Source of the DNA: Deltaproteobacteria bacterium
GTDB lineage: Bacteria; Myxococcota_A; UBA9160; UBA4427
Direction of reading: 5' to 3'
DNA: 39,412 nucleotides
Assembly (NCBI GenBank): GCA_002709835.1
Contig: PAQX01000060.1
Span: forward strand, 43,921-83,332
Of this stretch, positions 35,118 through 39,412 are shown in pieces. Under the pieces are notes generated by a model that searched no databases, was not told the DNA's origin, and worked only from the letters and a program-made list of their open reading frames with translations. A program made the position numbers and the translations under genes. Every line of letters begins with the position of its first letter. The stretch's first letter is position 1.

Positions 35118-35990
35118 CTAGCCCCGATGGGCGCGCAGCGCGGCGATCCGTTCGTCGAGGGGCGGGTGGGTCGAGAAGAGCTTCGCCATCCCGCCGCCAC
35201 TGATGCCCATGGCGGCCATACCGTCCGGCAGTTCTGCCGTTCCGCCCTTCAGGCGCTCCAGAGCCGCAATCATGTTCTCGCCGCCGGCCAGGCGTGCACC
35301 GCCCTCGTCGGCGCGGAACTCACGCTGTCGAGAGAACCAGGCGACGAGGATCGAGGCGAGGATGCCGAGCAGGATCTGGGCGACGATCGAGACGATCCAA
35401 TAGCCGGGGCCGTGGCCGCGCTCGGTCTTGAAGACCAGTCGGTCCACGAGGTGTCCAATGACCCGGGAGAAGAACACGACAAAGGTGTTCACGACGCCCT
35501 GGATGAGCGTGAGGGTGACCATGTCGCCGTTGGCGATGTGCGCGATCTCGTGGCCGATCACCGCGTCGACCTCGTTGCGGTTCATGCCACGGAGAAGGCC
35601 TGTCGAGACGGCGACGAGGGCGCTGTCCCGGCGCATGCCGGTTGCGAAGGCGTTGGGCTCGTTGGCCGGAAAGACGCAGACCTCGGGCATGCCGATGCCC
35701 GAGGCTTCGGCGTGGGCGCGCACTCGGCTCACGATCCACTGCGCCTCGGGGTCCGTGCTGCCTTCGATGTTCTGGCAGCCCGTCGAGCGCTTGGCCATGA
35801 ACTTCGACATGGCGAGGGAGATGAAGGAGCCGGTGAAGCCGATCACTCCGGAGTAGACGAGGAGCGACTGGAGATCGAGGTCGACGCCCTGTTCGTCGAG
35901 GACGTTGCCGATCCCGAAGACCGAGAAGATCACGGAGATCACGAGGATCACCGCCAGGTTCGTAAGGAGGAAGAGCAGGATGCGCTTCAT
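35118..35990 (-). CDS. htpX: Membrane protease HtpX
   Basis: This 290-residue zinc metalloprotease has N-terminal transmembrane helices (about 4-24 and 44-63), the catalytic HEIAH (147-151), EFRAD (224-228) supplying the third ligand Glu224, and two further hydrophobic segments (about 160-180 and 197-218). HtpX degrades misfolded inner-membrane proteins. The size and motif order are those of the standard family. Upstream lie 55 bp to the DUF1080 stop, with a small GC hairpin but no terminator. Confidence 0.96.
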   Translation of the reverse strand: MKRILLFLLTNLAVILVISVIFSVFGIGNVLDEQGVDLDLQSLLVYSGVIGFTGSFISLAMSKFMAKRSTGCQNIEGSTDPEAQWIVSRVRAHAEASGIGMPEVCVFPANEPNAFATGMRRDSALVAVSTGLLRGMNRNEVDAVIGHEIAHIANGDMVTLTLIQGVVNTFVVFFSRVIGHLVDRLVFKTERGHGPGYWIVSIVAQILLGILASILVAWFSRQREFRADEGGARLAGGENMIAALERLKGGTAELPDGMAAMGISGGGMAKLFSTHPPLDERIAALRAHRG

Positions 35991-36045
35991 GCGAGGTCGG
36001 TCCTTCTTTCACCCGCGGGAGCGGGCCGTTCGGGTTCCCTTGAGT

Positions 36046-36933
36046 CTAGGAGTCGCCGGGAGCCGGTTCCAACAACCGGATGCGCACGTTCCGGTAGCGA
36101 GTCAAGTCCCCGTGGTCCTGCAGAGCGAGATGCCCGCGCGGGGAGGCGCAGAAGCCCTGCTGATCCGCGAATTTGCTGCCCGCGACTGTCTCTCGCCATT
36201 GCGGTGAGTCGATTTGGACGTCGACCACGCGGGTTCCGTTCAGATAATGCGAGAGGCGACCCTGCTCGAGGTGGATCCGGCCGTGGTTCCAGACGCCGAT
36301 GCCGCGAAAGGGGGCTTCGCTCGGGGCCAGCAGATCGTAGAGACCGGCGAGCCGCCGGGTTCCGGGGCGGCCTCGGTCCGCATCGGGATGCCCGGCGTCG
36401 TCCAGGATCTGGAACTCGCACCCGAGGGCGTAGACGTAACCGAGCGCGCGCTGGGCCTCCGCGCGGTATTTGATCCCGCTGTTGCCTCCGGGTGCGACGG
36501 TGAACTCGAAGTCGAGGACGAAGTCCCCGAAGCGTTCGCGGCTGAAGAGGTCGCCGCCCGCGCGGAACTCCAGCATCCCGGCTTCGCGAATCGAGAGGAC
36601 TCCGTCCTCGATCGCCCATCCTTCCGCGGGGAAGGTTTCGCTGTCCGCCGCGCGCCAACCGGCGCCGCTTCGCCCGTCGAAGAGGAGCCGCCATCCCGCG
36701 GCTTGCTCTTCCGGGGTGAGGGTGTTCGGTATCGCGGGCGACCAGACCTCAATCTGGTCGGGGCGGGTCTCGATCGTCTTTGGTTCGTCGGTAGTCGCAG
36801 CGAGAGCCGCTTCCGTCGCCAGGAACGCGGTCGCGGCGAGCGTGGTTCCCGTCGCGAGGAGCGTGGTCGCGGCGAGCGTGGTTCCCGTCGCGAGGAGCGT
36901 GGTCGCAGCGAGCGCGACCGCCGGCCGGATCAT
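36046..36933 (-). CDS. DUF1080 family exported protein with expanded signal peptide
   Basis: This 295-residue protein has an N-terminus built of repeated 12-residue units (TTLLATGTTLAA twice, then a degenerate TAFLATEAALAA), which form an unusually long Ala/Thr/Leu signal segment of about 46 residues. The mature part is a DUF1080 (3-keto-disaccharide hydrolase type) jelly-roll: WRLLFDGRSGAGW, then FVLDFEFTVAPGGNSGIKYR, then a GIGVWNHGRIHLEQGR segment and a final NVRIRLLEP strand. Characterised relatives bind or cleave oxidised sugars. The start ATG overlaps the flavoprotein stop (ATGA), so the two are translationally coupled. The longer open frame to 38187 is antisense-type noise. Confidence 0.88.
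   Translation of the reverse strand: MIRPAVALAATTLLATGTTLAATTLLATGTTLAATAFLATEAALAATTDEPKTIETRPDQIEVWSPAIPNTLTPEEQAAGWRLLFDGRSGAGWRAADSETFPAEGWAIEDGVLSIREAGMLEFRAGGDLFSRERFGDFVLDFEFTVAPGGNSGIKYRAEAQRALGYVYALGCEFQILDDAGHPDADRGRPGTRRLAGLYDLLAPSEAPFRGIGVWNHGRIHLEQGRLSHYLNGTRVVDVQIDSPQWRETVAGSKFADQQGFCASPRGHLALQDHGDLTRYRNVRIRLLEPAPGDS
36794..36901 (-). repeat. 36-bp tandem repeats in the DUF1080 signal peptide
   Basis: Three 36-bp units lie end to end (36794-36829, 36830-36865, 36866-36901). The second and third are identical; the first is degenerate, and a partial fourth begins at 36902. Each unit contains two near-identical 15-bp cores (13 of 15 matching). All copies are in frame, adding 12 residues each. 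Confidence 0.95.
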
Positions 36934-38372
36934 GCGCGTGCCAGCTGCTTCAGCGCGGACCGCGCCGCCCAGTAGCCCCCGAGCCCGTGAACGCCGCCGC
37001 CGGGGGGCGCCGCCGCGGAGCAGATGAAGAGTCGGCGGTTCGGGGTCGAGTAGGGATCGAGGCGCGTGACCGGGCTGTTGAAGAGCTGCAGCGCATCGGC
37101 GACGCCGCCGGTGATCGCGCCGCCGACGTAGTTCGGATTGTGGGCTTCGAAGTCGGCCGGGCTCATCGTGTGCCGCGCCAGAATCCGGTCCTTGAAGCCC
37201 GGCGCGAAGCGTTCGATCTGGTTCTCGATCGCTTCGGTCCGGTCGACGGTGCAGCCGTGGGGCACATGGCAATAGGCGTAGCCCGTGTGTTGGCCGGCAG
37301 GCGCGCGGCTCTCGTCGAACTGACTCTGCTGGCAGAGGATGAGATAGGGCTTGTCGTTCAGGCGGCCCGCGTACATGTCGCGCTCGGACGCGCAGATCTC
37401 TTCGAGGGTTCCGCCGACGTGGACCGTGGAGGCCTCGAGGCAGCGTTCGTCCTTCCACGGGATCGGGCCGTCGAGCGCCCAGTCGATCTTGAAGGCGCCC
37501 GGACCGTATCGGTAGCGGCCGAGGCGTCGCCGATAGCCGTCGGGCAGGTCGTTGGCGGCGATCGACGAGAGCTGGGAGGGCGACGTGTCGAAGAGGACGA
37601 CCCGTGCGTTCGGCAGGGCATCGAGTCGCTCGACCCGATGTCCGAGCTCGATCTCGCCGCCGAGGCTCTCGAAGTAGGATGCGAGCGCGCGCCCGATCGA
37701 ACGGGAGCCGCCCCTCGCGACCGGCCAATTCTCCATATGCGCCGTCATCGCGAACATTGTCCCGAGCGCCGCCGTGAGCGGCTGCGTGAGGGGCAGGACC
37801 GCGTGTCCGGCGCAGCCCGCGAGGAGCGCGCGCGCCCGCTCTTCTCGAAACAGGATTCGCGCCAACCGATTCGCGGAGAATACGGCGCGGAGGCCGAACC
37901 GCGCCATCTGGATGGGGTGATTCGGGATCCGAAGCGGCGCCATCGCGTCCGCCAGCAGCCCATGGGCATCCCGCATCAGGGGCTCGATCAGGCGGAGGTA
38001 GTTCTTGCGATCGCGACCGAGCTCTTCCGCGGTCCGGTCGAGGGAGCGGTACATCATGACCGCATCCGCATCGTCGAGAGGATGGGCGGCGGACGCCGGC
38101 GGCAGGATCCACTCGAGCCCGTGCTCGTCGAGGGGAAGCGTCCGGTAGTAGGGAGAGAGAATGCCCATCGGGTGGACCGCAGAGCACACGTCGTGCAGAA
38201 ATCCGGGCAAGGTCAGCTCAGCGCTGCGTGTACCGCCGCCTACTTCGTCGGCGGCTTCGACGATGCGGACGCTCGCGCCGTTTCGAGCGAGTTCGATCGC
38301 AGCCGCGAGACCGTTCGGCCCGGAGCCGATCACGATCGCATCGAGGGTGGAGTCGGAAAAAGTGTTGCCCAT
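36930..38372 (-). CDS. FAD-dependent oxidoreductase, PYROXD2/phytoene-desaturase-like
   Basis: This 480-residue flavoprotein has a dinucleotide loop IVIGSGPNGLAAA (13-25), the Glu39 ribose contact, and GGGTRSAEL (45-53), as in the CrtI/PYROXD2 family. The C-terminal FAD motif is GGGVHGLGGYWAARSAL. No carotenoid genes are nearby, and the AxVHPMG active-site segment fits the broader PYROXD2-like group rather than a desaturase. GAGG lies 4 nt before the start. It overlaps the DUF1080 gene by 4 bp, which suggests a joint pathway. It is divergent from the peroxiredoxin-like gene, with 100 bp between. Confidence 0.9.
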   Translation of the reverse strand: MGNTFSDSTLDAIVIGSGPNGLAAAIELARNGASVRIVEAADEVGGGTRSAELTLPGFLHDVCSAVHPMGILSPYYRTLPLDEHGLEWILPPASAAHPLDDADAVMMYRSLDRTAEELGRDRKNYLRLIEPLMRDAHGLLADAMAPLRIPNHPIQMARFGLRAVFSANRLARILFREERARALLAGCAGHAVLPLTQPLTAALGTMFAMTAHMENWPVARGGSRSIGRALASYFESLGGEIELGHRVERLDALPNARVVLFDTSPSQLSSIAANDLPDGYRRRLGRYRYGPGAFKIDWALDGPIPWKDERCLEASTVHVGGTLEEICASERDMYAGRLNDKPYLILCQQSQFDESRAPAGQHTGYAYCHVPHGCTVDRTEAIENQIERFAPGFKDRILARHTMSPADFEAHNPNYVGGAITGGVADALQLFNSPVTRLDPYSTPNRRLFICSAAAPPGGGVHGLGGYWAARSALKQLARA

Positions 38373-38472
38373 GGGACCTCAAACCCTAAAACGTGAAGGC
38401 CGCCCGGGCCAGCGATTCCGCGGGCTAGAGTGCAGGAGCGCGTGTCGATCTGCGCACGTGAAGGAGGTTTGG

Positions 38473-39027
38473 ATGGAGGTCGGAAAGCCCATCGACGGTG
38501 CGAGTCTGAACGCGCCGGTGACGGGCGTGGGGCTCGTTCCAGGGACCCTGGGCGACCAACTCGAAGCGAGCGGAGACCGTGTCGCTCTCCTCGTGTTCCT
38601 CCGCCACTTCGGCTGTATCTTCTGTCGTGAGACGATGGCGGATCTCCGGGCGGCATCGGAAGCGGATCCCGATTACCCGGACGTTCTCTTCTTCTTCCAG
38701 GGCAGCGCGACGGAGGGCCGCGCCTTTCTCCGACGCTACTGGCCGGAGGCGCGAGCGGTCGCGGATCCGGAGCTCGAGTTCTACGAGCGCTTCGGAGTAC
38801 GGCGCGCGACTTTTCTCGAAGCGCTCGGCCCGCAGGTCGTCCTCGGGGCCCGGAGCCGTGCTCGGGCAAAGGGACATCAGAACGGCCCGCGGGACGGCGA
38901 TATCTGGCGGATGCCCGGCATTTTTGCCGTGTGCGACAAGAAGGTGGTGTGGGCTCATCAGCCGAAACACGCTGCGGATCACCCTGACTTCGCGGCGATT
39001 CCCTCGTTCGTGTCCGCTGCCCGCTGA
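38473..39027 (+). CDS. Peroxiredoxin-like (AhpC/TSA) family protein
   Basis: This 184-residue thioredoxin-fold protein has a CxxC active site in FLRHFGCIFCRETMADL (Cys48, Cys51), followed by a VLFFFQGS strand. A late cis-Pro-like segment reads WRMPGIFAVCDKKVVW. The R-x-FGC-x-FC-RE form is typical of the AhpC/TSA-like PRXL2-type group, whose substrates are poorly known. AAGGAGG (38461-38467) is 5 nt before the ATG. Its 3' end overlaps the DUF393 gene on the other strand by 49 bp. Confidence 0.85.
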   Translation: MEVGKPIDGASLNAPVTGVGLVPGTLGDQLEASGDRVALLVFLRHFGCIFCRETMADLRAASEADPDYPDVLFFFQGSATEGRAFLRRYWPEARAVADPELEFYERFGVRRATFLEALGPQVVLGARSRARAKGHQNGPRDGDIWRMPGIFAVCDKKVVWAHQPKHAADHPDFAAIPSFVSAAR

Positions 39028-39412
39028 ATCGGCGGAGGAAGGTCGCAGGTTTTCGGCCCGCGTCCGGTGAGACGCAGTCGGTTTCGGGCGAACCACGTAT
39101 AGAGGCGGTCGAGGATCGCGCGAACGAATCCGACCTTCGCGATCTGAACCGCCCATCCCCGATCGATCGACTCGTAGAGGTGGATGAAGACGTCCACGCC
39201 CTCGACGACGGTCCCATCCGGCAGCATGCCGTGGATTCGCGCCTCGATCGTGGCCTGGTCGAGTCCGAAGGCCTCCGCCTCGAAGTCCGGTGCCGCGAGG
39301 TCCACGAGGTCGATGCGGCCTGCGCCGGCATCGAGCCGGCGGACGAGATCGATCTCGCGGCGGCAAAGAGGACACTCTCCGTCGAAGAAGACCCGAAAAC
39401 GCCAGGTCGGCT
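38979..39412 (-). CDS. DUF393 (DCC family) thiol-oxidoreductase-like protein, 5' end beyond window
   Basis: The minus strand is open from the window edge to a stop at 38979. The visible N-terminal part reads FRVFFDGECPLCRREI, the DxxCxxC (DCC) signature of DUF393 proteins. Later segments VFIHLYESIDRGWAVQIAKV and LDRLYTWFARNRLRL also match the family. DCC proteins are small thioredoxin-like membrane-associated redox proteins of uncertain role. The start codon is outside the window. It converges with the peroxiredoxin-like gene with overlapping 3' ends. Confidence 0.85.
   Translation of the reverse strand, partial: PTWRFRVFFDGECPLCRREIDLVRRLDAGAGRIDLVDLAAPDFEAEAFGLDQATIEARIHGMLPDGTVVEGVDVFIHLYESIDRGWAVQIAKVGFVRAILDRLYTWFARNRLRLTGRGPKTCDLPPPIQRAADTNEGIAAKSG

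Noticed and set aside
35127..36473. 448-codon plus-strand open frame
   Set aside because: It runs antisense across htpX and the DUF1080 gene, both firmly identified on the minus strand.
36930..38372. Carotenoid phytoene desaturase (crtI)
   Set aside because: No carotenoid gene is nearby and the motifs fit the broader PYROXD2-like group; the specific name is not supported.
36987..38396. 469-codon plus-strand open frame
   Set aside because: Antisense to the PYROXD2-like flavoprotein, which has both FAD motifs in the minus-strand frame.

Overview
The window is a dense, GC-rich chromosomal segment from a Gram-negative bacterium. A TonB-dependent receptor, outer-membrane barrel proteins, lipobox-bearing lipoproteins and a PEP-CTERM sorting signal all require a diderm envelope. 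The mix of a full MoxR/Bat aerotolerance-type operon, a PQQ dehydrogenase with fused cytochrome c, a DUF1080 protein, a sulfotransferase and an inositol-phosphate synthase would suit an uncultured Myxococcota/Binatota-like (former deltaproteobacterial) lineage. That placement is inference; there is no rRNA or other phylogenetic marker here. I see no tRNA, rRNA, CRISPR array, insertion sequence, integrase or phage gene.

Layout. 1-9056: a DUF1214 protein (cut by the edge) diverges from a sulfotransferase. Then come an exported helical-repeat protein, a PEP-CTERM surface protein with a textbook terminator, a TPR lipoprotein and a membrane-anchored sulfatase-fold hydrolase. 9079-12657: a TonB-dependent receptor diverges from a predicted outer-membrane barrel protein over a 90-bp intergenic region holding an inverted repeat. 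12857-23108: a seven-gene Bat operon (MoxR, DUF58, a BatD/DUF4381-like protein, BatA, a BatB-BatC fusion, BatD, BatE), with every junction after DUF58 joined by a 4-bp start/stop overlap. 23178-24287: myo-inositol-phosphate synthase. 24303-27097: a copper module on the minus strand, made of a small Cys/Met-containing exported protein and a CopA-type multicopper oxidase that carries a His-rich insert and a C-terminal CopB-like barrel domain. 27160-30376: redox and detoxification genes (FMN reductase, SDR, ABM-domain protein, truncated haemoglobin coupled to a GST), then a short remnant of an alcohol dehydrogenase gene. 30378-38372: a long minus-strand run (PYROXD2-like flavoprotein, DUF1080 protein, HtpX, SDR, PQQ dehydrogenase lipoprotein, amidohydrolase-2, Bcp peroxiredoxin). 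38473-39412: a peroxiredoxin-like protein converges on, and overlaps, a DUF393 (DCC) protein cut by the window edge.

How the parts fit. Two themes dominate: envelope maintenance (Bat operon, HtpX, TonB receptor, barrels, PEP-CTERM protein) and periplasmic or cytosolic redox and metal handling (copper oxidase, PQQ dehydrogenase, peroxiredoxins, haemoglobin, GST). The most unusual items are four: the 1144-residue BatB-BatC fusion, which keeps a signal-peptide-like segment at its junction; the multicopper oxidase-barrel fusion; tandem-repeat expansion inside two separate signal peptides (BatE and the DUF1080 protein); and a PQQ dehydrogenase whose metal/catalytic positions appear substituted and which carries a lipobox. 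None is proven to be a new system.
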